DNA from: Trichuris trichiura | Taxonomy: Eukaryota; Nematoda; Enoplea; Trichinellida; Trichuridae | Direction: 5' to 3' | Assembly (NCBI GenBank): GCA_037903355.1 | Contig: JBAJFE010000014.1 | Coordinates: 2,604,001-2,668,000, forward strand | Length of the DNA: 64,000 nucleotides | Part shown: positions 1-13,056 of the stretch, in pieces | Numbering within the stretch: the stretch's first letter is position 1 | Layout: each line of letters opens with the position of its first letter | The notes under the pieces: generated by a model | Database searches by the model: none | Told to the model about the DNA's origin: nothing | Seen by the model: only the letters and a program-made list of their open reading frames with translations | Program-made: the position numbers and the translations under genes

Positions 1-567
1 TGAATAGGCTGTTTGCAACTACAACGCAGTCTCTTGCTCCCTTCTAAACTGATTTCATTGGTCAGCATTTTGGACTTTTTTATTCCGTGTTAATCATTGA
101 TTTAGTCGGGTTGGTCATCGCTGCCAACTTAAGGTCATTAACTTGGTGCCTGTGCTCCATCATAATGCGCCCTAAGCTAAGGTTGTAATGCCCTATAACG
201 GATATTCAGTTTGCTGGAAGAATGACGGATAGAATAGGGATATGTTATGTGACATTATCGGTTCTTACTGTTGGCCATATTCCTTTCGGGATAATCTTTG
301 ATTTTTTTAAACTGACAAAAATGTAGAGTTTATGCCACAATGTTTAAAGCAATAGGTATTACTTTAATTTTTAACTTTCTAAACGTTCTTAGTAGATACG
401 CAACGTGGTATATATAGCTTTTTGTTCTAGTAAGCAAATAAATATCTGAGCTCGAACAGATATCGTTTGTCTTGTAAATATCCTTAGTCTTTTTTTGGAA
501 TAACAATAGCTATCACGTATTCAGCCGAACTGTTTTCTTATGGTGTACTCGTGTTAGAATTGCGAAA
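1..567 (+). promoter_or_regulatory. Upstream region of SETD1
   Basis: This is non-coding sequence before the SETD1 start codon. A TATA-like run (ggtatatatag) lies near 408-418, about 150 bp upstream of the ATG, and could be a core promoter. No ORF or repeat was recognised. The promoter reading is inference. Confidence 0.25.
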
Positions 568-3500
568 ATGAACGAGGACCCGTTGGAATCTTCCAGTACA
601 TCCAGTCGACGCAGTTGGAGACTTATTGTTGACCCACTTCTTACAAAAGCAGCCCGGAAGATTTACAAATATGATGATGGTCCACTGCCCGTAATTCAGT
701 TTTGTTTTCTCGCATTATTTTCTAAGTTTTGTTAAAGAACTAGGCCATTGTCAATACCGTATCCCCCTTTGATTGGTATGTAATGTGTTTTCAGGAGTCC
801 ACTGTGCGCCGTGAAGATCCCAGAACGAGGAATGTGGCCAAGTTGGATCTTCCAATGAATTTGCCAGTTCCAAAACTTAAAGTAAGTGAAGCCGTAGCGA
901 AACAGCAACTTGGCAAGATCAAACGCATCTCATATCAGGTAGACGAAAATAGTCGACTTTCCCGGGAACTTGGCATAATCAATCTCAACGAGACTGTCAC
1001 TCCGGATGAATTGAAACAAGCATGCAGCAGCTACGGCACTGTTGTGAAGACTCGGGTGCTCTATCATCCAACCACGAAAGTCCCACTGCTTCTCGGCAGA
1101 GTGGTTTTCGAAAGTCTAAAAAGTGCTCAAAATTTTTACGGGCGCTTCCAGAATTCGCAGTTCCTTGGCAAGACGGTCAAACTCTTTCGGGACTACAATG
1201 GTTTGTTGTCTATGCATTTCTTTTCAGTTTTAAGCTTTCCAAGCGCTCATTCCTTTTTAGAGTTGTTTCAACGGCGAATTCGCGCATATTTCTAGTTTTG
1301 TTTAATTACCCATTTTTTCAAAAAGGTAGAAAATGTATTTGCAGAAGGAGTTTTAGCGCAGCGCCCCTATAAGGCCTGCTGTCTTTAGCGGACGAATTGA
1401 TTTTGCGCAGATTACGGTGTTTTTGATAAGCGCAGGTACGTTCAAGGGTAGTAGTTTTTGCCATTCTCTTAGCAACTTGATTGTTCCAAGTATTTTGCCA
1501 ACGAAGCGTTGCATTGACGGCCTGTAAAGAAACATACTAAAACTAACAGACATTCGCGAGTAAAGTTGTTGTTTTTGCCGGTTATGCAAAGTCAGGCGGC
1601 AGAAATAATTTTAGTCAAAGTGGCAGTGGCTGCAAAGTCTTTTTGCCGCTTTGTTCATGAACTAAGAATGTTGCATGTAATCACAGTGGCAAATCATTTG
1701 TGTGCCAATTTCTAAGTTTTGCTTAATTCTTCATTGGCAGTCGTAGCTGGCGGTTGTTAGCTTCGAGTTTCTCTAGCAAGCGCGGTTTGTAGCGTAACTG
1801 CTAAATGCAGTCCGGGTCGTAAAATCTAGTTCAGTTTTTTCACCTTTTAAGGTAAAGTTTTTCCTTCGATGGGCGCATAGCCACAAAAATGCAAAAGCTG
1901 ATAGCCTCCACTTCAAGGCCTATGTTTACAAACCCTTGTGGCGGAATACGTTCAGTTCAAAAGATGATCGTTAGGTTACGTGAGGTAGCGATCTTGTTTA
2001 TGATGACAGCTCTCTAACCGTCGGTACTCTACGTACGGTCACCGCTCAAAATTAAAGTAAATGTTTCATGTTACAAGAAAATAAGAAAATAGCACGCTTT
2101 TGCGGCATTTCGATTTTTTATAAAAGCATTGTTTCGAACAGTGTTAACAGTCTTTAAAGTAAGGAAAACGTCCAATCGCTCAATAAAGTGAATCACCAAA
2201 GGATAGCATTGCTTATACGTCCTTCGAAGATGGAGCATTGTTAAATTGTTCCGTAATCAGAGTTTACCACAGTCTGAAAATGTTTACCGTGTTTGTGAAT
2301 GTGCACTGTTGCTATTTTTGTTTACCCACCTTTTCTGACGTTCTTACGCTTATGCAATATGCTTTAAAAGTTCCACTATCTGTAATCAGCACGACGAAAC
2401 GTTTGTAAATACTGTAAAAGAGCGCTTCTCGAGTTTGAGATGACTGTCAATCCTTTTTTTCAACGTAAGTTTGTCCTTTGTTACCACTGACTCTTTATTA
2501 GTGAAACACCAATGTTATACTCATTCAATTTGAGGCTGCGTTAAGGAAACTCGTGGTTTCGTTTTCAAATGTTTGCGCAGTAGAAGTTTGTCTTTCCCGC
2601 TAACGGCTCAGTTTGTTACAGTGGGTTTCATTCGTTCAATTGGAGCTTTTCAGTCTTCTGCTTAAGATATTAGCTTTCAACAAAAGCGATTCATCAAAAT
2701 TCTGAAGTACTGTTAGCATTCGAAACAAAGTCTTGGTGAACTTCTCCACTAGTTCGACTGGCAGCTTAATATCGATAGAGCAGTGAGGAAATATAATACG
2801 ATTCTCAACCGCCTCAGCTTGAATACCCGCGGCTTAACTGATAGTACCTTATTGTCTTTCGCAAGATGACGTTCTTTTTCTTGTTAACGTATGTTTCATA
2901 AATTTTTTCAACCCTTTACACAGAAGTTCTTGTAGGCACGAAGCTGCATCAATTGTACAAAGAGACTTTGGAGAAAAACAGGAGGATCTGCTCTACTGAA
3001 GACCGCGGTCAGTCGGGTAATGCTAGCAGTAAGCCAACGGATGAAGTGGACCCAAGAATATATCGGCTTAATACCGGTGTTCCGATGGAAACCCCTTCCG
3101 TGGAAGCAGTGGGTCAAACAGCAATACGAAATTACCCAAGTTGTGTCCCAATAGTTGCACCTTCCGTTCAGCCACCCGGGGAACCTCGTTTCCAATACAC
3201 GCAGTATTCAACGCAGCCACCACCTGGTTCACTTGCTAGCCCTACGTTCAGTAATGTGCCTAGGCCAGGCATTCCTCCTGCGCCAGTGCCGTTGGTACCG
3301 GCAGTAGCGCCACCACCAACGTGGCATTGTTCCGGGTCCCCTCCGGCACCGTGGCAGCAACAACAGGCACAATTTTGGCAGACTGCACCTCCGCCAAATA
3401 TACGATCAGCTATTGCACCTCCAACAGTACCTCCACCTCCTCCTGGTGCTCCAGTACAATCGGCCATGCCGGCTCTTGCCAGCTTGGCAAATTTGCCATG

Positions 3501-6500
3501 TCCCCGTGCTGTACCTCCAGGCGGGACTGTCCGACCACCTCCTTTCTTGCCATTCCAAAGACCTCCGTTAGCTCCGGTTCCTTACCCTCCGGCTCCAGGT
3601 GTGGGCGCTAACGTAGCAGCAGTAGGTGCAAGTTCTAAAATAGTCAACTACAATACGCTTAGAGGTATTGAAAGCATCGCGCCATCGGCGGTCACTGCAA
3701 TGATGAGCAACACTTTTGGTCCTTCATTTTTGAATGGTCTGGTGCAGAACAACGCGGCCGCCCCACCGAACGTATCCCAGTTGCCAGGATGGAATGGAGG
3801 CGATATGAACGCGTTTGCTCTGCGCTGGAAGGCGGCAACTGAATTTGTCAATACAGCGGCAATATCCGGTGGTTTGAATGGACAAGGTGAACATGTTGTC
3901 AAAGTATCGGCCATTTCATCGCAGCCAAGCGATACGCAGCAACACAGCACTGCCAGAATTGCAATGGGAACTACGTTTAATGGCCCGGAATCGTCTAGCA
4001 CCTCCCGTAGACGTAGCGACTCCAGCAAACATAGCCTCGATCCTGATGTGAAGAGGATAAAGTTATCTAGCAGCGACGCTAGTTCGGTAGCTGAAAATCA
4101 TGCTTTTCGCAAGCGCTGCCGGCATAAATCTTGTTGTCCAAAGTATAAGGCGGCGCGTCTGGCTGCAATGTCACAGGAAGAAAAGGCAGTTTCAGAGGAA
4201 ATGTCTGACAAAGAAGTGGAAAGAATTCCTTTACCTCAGCAAAGTAGCGTCAAGGTTGAGTTGACTTCCAATCCTGAAGCCGAGTTAGCCGCGGAACAGC
4301 CATCTCGCAGTTTATCGCCATTCTCCAGCGAGGATGAACGGGAATCTCGTTGTAAAACGGAAGCTGAAAGGATCAGACGTATTAGTTTGAAAGTTGCCAT
4401 CAAGTGTCCAGCTACGCCAAGCAACTCAGACAACGATGAATTAGATGACGGACTGGAAGTAAAGTGTTACGCGAAGACGGGTGCTAGCTATACGCCGGAA
4501 GGGTCTGGGCGTTCTGACGATTCGGATAGTTCCGTGTCTGCTTGTAGTACAAGCAGTGGTTCAAGTCGAAGCCGCAGAAGAGGGTACTCACCGTCGAATG
4601 CATTGGACGAGCGATTCTCTGGCGCCAGCTCTCAGGGAGCAGAGTCAATGTGCATATCGCCAGCGAATTCCAATTCGCCTGGTAACGCTGAGATATTACA
4701 GCGTAAAGGTGAGGTATTTAACTTGTGTACACTTTATCCGTGTCGAAGTAATCTTCTGTAGGGATATTTAGATAGCGAAGCAGCTAGTTCTTCCAAAACT
4801 CCTGTAGCTAACCTCCAACCATCAACTAGCCATGAAATGCATTCTCAGTTGGTAAGTTTATAACGTTTGAGTCCTACGCGAAAATGAGCAGCGTATTTCA
4901 GTGTGGCATGACGGCAGCAACTAGTACCGCGACGTTTTCCTGCAACTCTGGGCCATCCTCTTCGACCAATTTTCGTGATGTAAAAGAAACGAGCGCACAG
5001 ACGCGGAAGCGAATGCCATTGGAATCTAATTCATCGCCTAAGTCCAAAAAATCGAGTGCTGAAAATCTCTCATCAAGAAAAGTTCAAGCAGTAAGGCGTT
5101 AATTCGGACCAGCTGACCGTTGAGTAATTGCTTGTTTTAGTGGCGCGACGCAATCATTAACCGATGTTTCACAGATATATCGGAAGAATTATCCGTAGCC
5201 ATTCGCGGCGACTTGGTTCGACTCATCTTGGACTTTGCGTTGAGCAATTTTTCCACTTGGAAGACATCTGCTCCTCGCAAAGAAGCATCAACGCAACCGG
5301 ATGCCACGCCAAAGCATGTACGAGAATGGAACTTGATTTTCCAAATAGCATACGTTTTACTAATACGGTGAAGCTTGATTATCTGAACTGTACTTGCGCA
5401 AGGGCAGTTCGGGTGCGGATAACGAAAAAGTTGGATAGTCGAAGTTTTTTGCTCAAGCATGTCTTCTTCCTTGATTTTATTCTTTACGCACCATTTAAGC
5501 AATAAGCTCAGAGCAAAAAGTCAAACTTATTTCTTGAAAGTCCGTTGTAGGCGTTTGTTGAAAGTTCATGTGCGTTTCGTAACTCGATCACGCTACTTTT
5601 TAAAGTCGACAAGACTACGTCTATCGCTTTGATGGGTATCAATTTGTAGGGTTTGAAAAACAGTTGCTATGTAGTTTTGAGTTTTTGGGAAGATTGGTTT
5701 TTTCAAAAATAATGGAAAATTGGTTAGGTTGAATAATGGTGCATAGTAACAGTTTTGCTTAGTACGTCTGCATGCGGCGACGACCCGTAACCATGCAGAA
5801 AAGTTTTTAATTTCCGGAACTTTCAGAACTACTCTTTTCCCATCTTCAACAGAGAAAAAATGTCTATTGAGCAATGAGGGAAAGGGACTTTTAGTGAATG
5901 GCGGGAATTAGTGGAAGTTGCGCGGTGGTAGAACCGAGTTAAAAATGTGATTCGTTAGAGAAACTCAATACCAGTTTGACCTAGTGTTCAGATTTCTTGG
6001 GCGCTTGTCCCATGTCCAGTTCCACATATAAAATAGCATCAAGGAAAACATCCAAGCAGTTAATAATGCTTGCCAGTTGTTGCTCCGTCTAGCTCTCCAT
6101 GATTAGAAAAGAACTTGAGTATCATTATAGCGAAGTTTTTGAAACATGCGTAACCTGCAGTGAATACGCAGCCAACTTGAATATTTCTCCCATTCTAGCA
6201 CGTGTTAAAAAACTTACTCTTTGGGGCTGAATTAGCTGTCCGTATTGCACAAGGGGCTTTCTTTGTCGCAACTAAACGGGTGACATTTTGTAGTTTGCCT
6301 TAACGTATTTCTGAACAATTTTTTCGGCTAGATGTAGTTATAATAACGCAAGCTGTTAAATTGTTCTTTGATGCTGACAAAATCTGAAAGGTATAGCTTT
6401 TATCCTCGGTTCCATCTTTAGTCCCTTTACTGAGCAAAAAGAGAGAGAGAGAGAGAGCGTGCAGGCATACTACTGATTATCCATTACTTATTGATGTCGA

Positions 6501-8337
6501 TTTTTATAGCACAAGGCCATGCCGCGAACTCCTTCTTCGTCTCCTCAGTTGAGTGATGATGATTCGGAAAGGAAATCAGATTTTTCCGTCGAATCAGAAA
6601 TCCCTCAAGTGGCGTCAAAACATAAGACCCCAGTGTGCTCTGACTTTGAGGATGAACGTTGGTCTCCTACAAGTGGCACACTGGCTTCAACCCGGTCTAG
6701 CGACATTAGTCGTACCGAAGACAGTAGTAATGCGTCAACGTCCATTGAAGCTAAAGTAGCCGACAGAGAGGTAACGCAAGTCTAACATGCTTGGATTCAC
6801 TCTTTCCAAGCGACGAGCATTTTTACAGGTGTGTCGCACCAACGCGCAACCGAAACGAAGAGCGTTTTCCAAGAATGCAGTTCAGAGTAAAAGTCTTGTT
6901 GAAAGAAAAGGACGTAAAAGGTTTACGCGACGTTTTCCTTCAGCTGCTTGTTAAGCAATCTCCTCTTTTCTGCAGAGGTAGAAAAGGAGCCGCGAACGCC
7001 AAAAAACCTAGACGCGCTAAGAAGGCGTCAAACGTTTTGTTTATCAATTTGGATGAAGAAGATTTTCACACAGGATCTGATACCGCGCTAGAACGGACTG
7101 AAGACTTTAAACGCTCACCTCAAAAGCCGGCGACTGTCTGCTGGGATGGTTGCATGGTTATTGAAGGAAAGTATAGTCCTAGACAGCACGACCACGGATA
7201 CAGTCTTGGCGGACCTACTGTAGGTCAGTCTCCGTCCAGTCAGGATAGTTCGGTGTGCGCTTCTTTAAACTTCTGCGAATCAGCGTCTGGCCATGCATTG
7301 AAAGGAAAAGAAGGAAACGAAGAAATTGAACCCGAGTGTTCGTTTCGTTTGCGCAGTGCAAAAGAGGAGGCGGCAATAATCCATTCGTTGAATAGCGCGT
7401 CCTTGAACTGTGAAGATTTGGCATACTTAAAGTCAGCCAGCACGTTGATATTATCCAGTATTGCGAAAATCCCAATGCTAACGTTGCATTGGAGTAGATC
7501 AACTGAACAAATGCTGTTGCGTTCGATAGCGCTGAAACGCCAAGAAAATCCCGTCCATATTGCACATAAGTCTGGTGGCGCGCGCACGGAAGGTTTCTAC
7601 AGACTGTCGAAAAAAGAGAAGAATCTTCAAGCTGTCCGCGCATTACAGAAGTTTGCCTCTGAGGTATTCGATGTAGGTACTTTTCATTTGGATGCGTATG
7701 TGAAAATAGGAGTCTTTCAGTCGGATGCCGTTGTCAAAGCACCCCAACCACAAGAGCTCAGAGCCCATACGCGTGCCATGCAACGATTGCTTTTCACGAA
7801 CTACGGGACGGAAACCGACTCCGACTGGCTTAAATATGACCAAATGCAAACCCGAAAGAAACTGGTGCGATTTGACGTTTCAAAAATTCATGGATGGGGT
7901 CTCTTTGCCATGGAGGATATCACTCCGGACGAGATGATAATTGAGTATGTGGGCCAGAAGATTCGGATGGCTGTCGCCGAACGGCGGGAAGAAGATTACG
8001 AAAAGCGTGGCATAGGTAGTTCATACCTATTCCGCATTGATAATGAGTGGGTAATCGATGCAACCAACCATGGCAACTTAGCCCGCTTTATCAACCACAG
8101 CTGTGCGGTAAGGTTCATCAACGCGATTTCGCTACTCGACAATCAATGTTGATTTCTTTGCAGCCCAACTGTTACGCCAAAGTTATTAGCGTCAATAGTC
8201 AAAAACGAATCGTCATCTATTCTAAACAGAACATCAGACGAGGCGAAGAGATAACGTACGATTATAAATTTCCACGCGAAGACGAAAAAATTCCTTGCAA
8301 TTGCCGTTCATTCAATTGTCGCGGTAGTCTCAACTAA
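568..8337 (+). CDS. SETD1: SETD1/Set1 histone H3 lysine-4 methyltransferase
   Basis: This is the catalytic subunit of COMPASS; the family trimethylates H3K4 at active promoters in the nucleus. Phase-consistent exons read by eye are 568-690, 795-1200, 2924-4713, 4762-4851, 4902-5090, 5141-5317, 6510-6770, 6829-6920 (possibly from 6811), 6976-7663, 7721-8107 and 8164-8337, about 1458 residues. The N-terminus ([20 protein letters not shown]) is typical of the family. An RRM spans about residues 95-175. Exon 3 encodes a long Pro/Ala-rich then Ser-rich acidic linker. The nSET motif GGARTEGFY is near 1242. The SET domain (about 1318-1435) shows GWGLF, RFINHSC/PNCYAKV across the last intron, and EEITYDYKF. 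The post-SET motif CNCRSFNC precedes the C-terminal GSLN. Several introns are 48-57 bp; the 7664-7720 intron is 57 bp and open, so a naive ORF reads through it. Exon edges around 6510 and 6811/6829 have alternatives. Confidence 0.93.
1201..2923 (+). other. SETD1: Large SETD1 intron
   Basis: The intron separates the RRM exon from the proline-rich exon. The donor follows AATG at 1200 and the acceptor is the acacag ending at 2923. No conserved coding frame or recognisable repeat was seen inside it on either strand. Confidence 0.75.
5318..6509 (+). other. SETD1: SETD1 intron with a GA microsatellite
   Basis: The donor is GTACGA after 5317 and the acceptor is the ttttatag ending at 6509. A short (GA)n run lies at 6441-6457. 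The open frames in this interval do not resemble proteins. Confidence 0.6.
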
Positions 8338-8534
8338 AAACGTGAAGATACTCTTGTGCAGTCTCCTTGTCTGAGTAATTGAATGCTGTAACGATGGTGA
8401 AGCACAGAACGTCCTCAGATCGTTACCGCCAACACTCAGGTCCCCTTGGATTGGTCGCGCTGGTGATTCGCGATCGGATGCGTCATGCCATGCAGCAAGT
8501 GAATTTGTAAATAGTCGCTAGTATTCGGTTGTCG

Positions 8535-8540
8535 AATAAA
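8535..8540 (+). terminator. Poly(A) signal of SETD1
   Basis: AATAAA lies about 200 bp after the SETD1 stop codon, at a normal distance for a 3' UTR. The assignment is by position only. Confidence 0.5.
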
Positions 8541-8671
8541 CGTGTTAGGAATCTAAGTGCACCTTCACTGAAAATAGTTATTTAGTACGGGACGATAGTA
8601 CTTCCTGTATAATGCAGACATTTTATTGGTGCGGTAAGGTTCGTTTATTAGGAGTAACAAAGAAGTTTTCT

Positions 8672-8710
8672 CCGGAGCTTTCGGGTTCCTCCGTAATTTG
8701 TCTTCACCGG
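8672..8710 (-). ncRNA. Degenerate hammerhead/PLE-end relic
   Basis: On the - strand the segment reads as a GTGAAGA-like left core, a loop, then CCCGAAAGCTCCGG. The right half is identical to the PLE-associated hammerheads elsewhere in this window, but the CTGA of the core is lost. It is probably an old PLE end. Confidence 0.4.
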
Positions 8711-11700
8711 ATAGGCAAAGAAAAATCAAGATTCAGCCTACTCTAGTGTATTGTAACATGTGCCTACTGTTGGGGTGCTCGCGTAATACTTCTTTTTGTT
8801 GTTTCGAGTTTGGTCCCTATTTTAAATGGCTTTTTATTTAACTGCATTGCATTTTAAACGTTCAGAACCCATTCCATTGACCTCAGAATTTGTTGTTTGT
8901 CTTTGGATGTCAAACTAAAGATGCAAAGGGCAAAATCAAGTGATTCTGTCATACAATCTGAGCTGACCAGTGGGTCATTGCTTAGGGAAAAACCAACATA
9001 AAATGAACAAACAGACAACTAGCTCAGTTTCCGGATAAAAGGCAAAAGAAATCAGTCTTACATGCCCAGCTTGAGACGGCTGTTTATGGACGTGTACCGC
9101 TAAGTATAACCAACTTTTCTGTTAGCTAACGTCACTCGCGCGTCGGAAGTCCTGGAAACGCATATTGTGCCATATTTTCACTTGGTCTGATGAAGTCGTA
9201 GTGGGTTACACGCATGATACAGCCCTGATCAAAGAGTATGGGCTTTAGGAATGCAAGTCTGACCTCAAGAACAGTTGTTATTAAAACTGTTTTGTCGATC
9301 CACACAAATAAGCGCTTCTTGCTATCGCGCACATCACTGATAATTACATGCGAAAATGTGACTCATGAAAAAAATTTTCAATTGCGAATTGTTAGGTTTG
9401 AACAAACGCCAAAACCTGTCAATTTTTGCGCCTGCGTTATCTATAGCGGTAACTTTTGTTTTTCCTGCTTTCTTACTGTTGCACGTGAGACACATAGTAC
9501 CTCAGTCAATTTTTGCGCTGCTCCTCTGTGCTTTTTGAGCATATGTTGGAAAAGGTTCTTATGAAGGATAACCTTTCTAGCACACAACTTCGCTTCATGA
9601 TTTCTTTCACGAAAGTATTGAACCACTTACTTCTCAAGTACCTTATCGACCCATAGGTCAGTCATTTCTCTATGGGCATAATCCTTGCTAAGGCTGTGTG
9701 TTCGTACTTATGAAGTAAACTTGACCGAAAACAGCAGCGTTTCATCTCGCCGTTAAAAAGACTTAGCTATGCAAGCATTACAACTGCGACAGTGAAGCTG
9801 CGCAAGAAAGAAAACAGAGCTTCTGCACTTCTTTTTCCTGACAGAAACTTTGGGAGTAACTAACGATCCAATTAAAAAGAGACGCTTGTTTGGCTTAGCG
9901 TTATCAGCCGAAATAATCACTTCTGGTTCCACACAGTTCTTGTTTACGAACTCCAACTTTGTCAATACTACCGTACATGCAGCATTCTGTAATACTACGG
10001 ATGATAAAAATGACGTCTAACATTCTAATTCAATGTAACTGGAAGTTAAATTTCGCGGAAAGAAGGAAAGAATTCGTTAAACGTGGAACTTCTAACCCAG
10101 AAAATAGATCAGAGCACAGCTTTAGCAACTAACCTGTTCTGTTTTCAGCGCTACAACGGTCATGACAATCTTTGGGTAGTTAAATAATGATTCGCTAGTA
10201 TCGCTTGTAGCTTTCGCGTACGAAATCGTCCAATGCCTTTGGGCACATGCCAGTATCCGCAGGGATGCTCCAGGGTTCAGTAGCTTCTGTACATATAAAT
10301 CAAATATCACAGACTTCTAACGCATCACCTTTCTTAATGCAATGGATACAGCGAATGCATAACACTTCTTTCAGTTTGCCAAGGCTGAACTCAAGTTCAT
10401 GGTACGCCTAGGAAAAGCTGATCCAATCATCCAGACAACGACAGGTCACACAACATGTTCCACCATTGTCTATTCATTTATTAATTTTCCCAAATCGTTG
10501 ACTGTACCTTTTGTTAAGTGATCACGTTGAAAAGGATTATTAAATTCTGAAAGCTGCGCAATGGTCCTTCATTCCACGTTGAATGGGGTTCGCCGCATTT
10601 TCCCACAGCACCGTAATACAACATAATAATAAAAATAATAATCAAAGTATTATTACGCTAATCCAGTATTCAGTTACTTGATCATTAAGGAATGAGAAGT
10701 AGCTACTTCCTGATCCGCAACCATACCCAGATTAGCTGACTGTTAGTGGCCTAACTTCTTATGATGTCACCTTCTAATCTTACTTTGGTACTCGCGTGCT
10801 AAATCGAAGAATTTTTATATTCCTGCCAGCAGAGAGGCGGAAGTTCATTTCACTGGCTTGCTAGCTTCTGCTCGGTTGGAGTGCATTTCGAACCTTTGCT
10901 CTCATAGAGAATTAATGAAGCAAAGAGGATTAAAGCTTTTAAAACATACACGTTTTATCTTCAGCCACTCGCTTGTAGACCTCAGCGGTGCTCTGACATG
11001 ATATGTTAAATAAAGCTTCATATTGCTGATAAACACGGAGTCAACCTGTTCGTCTAGCCAGGATGGACAACAGAGTAAAAACAGGCAGGTAAGTACTGTC
11101 TGTTTATTAAACAGAGCTTTCAGGTGTAGCTTTGTCGTACCGGCTGCGTAGACAGTCGGTGATTAACCATTTGCAGATCATCGCTTATTACTAGTAATGT
11201 GAAGTTATATACTGAACTGCAAAAGCTCTCTTTCCGAACTGTCTTTAACTCTCCATTAATCACTTTTGAATATGTGGCAGTTACGGCGTCAAAGGCCATT
11301 TTTTGTAGTTAGTATACATATGATCAGCTGTTATTCCCTTCATATGGAATTTCACAAAATTAGTAACAAGATTTTTAAAGTTATGTCCTTTAGAATGTTT
11401 ATCTGTCTGCACATTATTCTGTTTACCAAAGGAATACTTGTTTGTTTTCTTGACCAGTGACCCAGGCAGCAATAATTATAAGAAAAGGGCGCTGATTGGT
11501 AGATGTGTACTCGCAGGTCATCGTAAAAATGGCTATATAAGACGACGGCGTAACACGCGGGTTGTGAATCTCAGAGTGACCACATTAAGAAGGAATTTCT
11601 CTCATTTGCCTGTTTGGACGAAATAAAAACTCGCTTTTTCCCCTGAGTATGTGAAAGCTAGGCTGCTAGCAAGGACTTCATCGCTGGCTTTCTCAAAACT

Positions 11701-13056
11701 CATTGGGAAATGATCAAGCAAGCCTTGCGGATATAGTATTTGCAGCGGATAATAACAATATAGGTAAACGCATTCTCGTTGTCGCGTTCAACTTTTTCAT
11801 TTTGCAAGCTATCGTGAATCGCCTATTATGCTATTTAGTGTAACTTGGTTTGGTATGCATGCCCCTACAGTAACTCCGCTATGTTATCAAAGGGTGGATT
11901 AATTCCTTAGAAGTGAAAGTGTAGACGGTGTATTTTGCATACTCCATTTCACCTGCGCCTTTTATTGAACTTTTAAATAAAGTGGAGACTTTAAAACATT
12001 GTAAGTTGACTGCGTAGGTGTGGGAAAATCGACAGCATTCATTAAGCGCAAGTAAAGCTATCGTTGTTCTTTTCTTCACGATCATTAAGAACCGTCGATA
12101 AAACATAATAGTTTTATTGCCCATATTTTTCCTGTTGTCCTGCTGACGTCCTATCTTTACTGAAAGACCGGCAAAGTAAGACGATAAAGATGGGGAACGT
12201 CGTAAGTAAATCTTAGGTGAGTGTGAACTTGCTTTAAAGTTTTGTCTAAATACGAAGCTTATCACCTGACTGACAAGTCCATCACTCTCTTGACTCTTCT
12301 TTAGGAAAACGACCACATATTTCTCCTTATGTCACAGGCTTTAAAGTTTTGTTCGAATTGCACGTTTGTTCTTCGCTTCTGTTAATGAGGTAAAACATTA
12401 TTTTTCACGCAGCTCTTCTACCCTTCACAATGAAAATCAAACCAAATAATTCGCAGTAGTTGTTCGTATTCCACTTTCATTATACCTTACGCAGAATGCC
12501 TCTTTAATGTTCCTTAAAATTCCAGCAATAAGATTGCGTGAACGCCGTCAGGCTTGTTGCATAATTGCAGTTGCTTTAATCGAAATACACGGAGACGCTA
12601 GATTGTACTATTGGAGGTGGAAGGTATCAGATTTACTAATTCATAAACCAGCTGATAAGACATTGAAAGAACTGGTAACACACACGTCATGTAGCCAATC
12701 AAAATTTCGAGGAAAACCGGTTGCCCGTTACCTTTGACCTTTTCTACGATGGTGTATAGCTGAATGCATATACACAAGTGCTGCTGCGGTTTTCTGCTTA
12801 TCTCTCGACTAGCTTCTTTTTATGGTCCAACCCGACTGTTACGTGGCTTGTTGGAGGACGCGCGAATGAGGAATGATTTATTTCAAGTTTAAATTCTGGC
12901 ACATAAATAAACGCGAGCCGGCGAAACGTTTATTTCAATAAACGGCTGCTAAAAGGTCTCCGGAGCAACGCGGACTCGAATGCCTAGTTTGACATAGCTC
13001 TGCGCCTGGTTGTTTAACGCGCTATTCCTTCCAGCGCAGAAGCATAGCTGAAAACG

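Larger units (their letters stand above)
8338..13056. other. Intergenic region SETD1-MMAB, no gene recognised
   Basis: About 4.7 kb separates two + strand genes. I checked both strands for splice-linked coding blocks of the kind that revealed MMAB and found none I could support. The region holds the SETD1 poly(A) signal, a degenerate hammerhead-like relic at 8672-8710 and an AT-rich patch with AAT repeats near 10619-10650. The longest frames (for example 11879-12316 on -) are compositionally AT-rich and show no family motif. Confidence 0.55.

Noticed and set aside
3168..3467. Gly-rich minus-strand ORF (many GGG repeats)
   Set aside because: It is the antisense of the proline-rich SETD1 exon; composition mirrors the coding strand.
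6441..6457. (GA)n microsatellite as a regulatory GAGA element
   Set aside because: Short simple repeat inside an intron; no evidence of function beyond composition.
11879..12316. 145-codon minus-strand ORF in the SETD1-MMAB gap
   Set aside because: No family motif, basic low-complexity composition, no supporting splice context; treated as chance.
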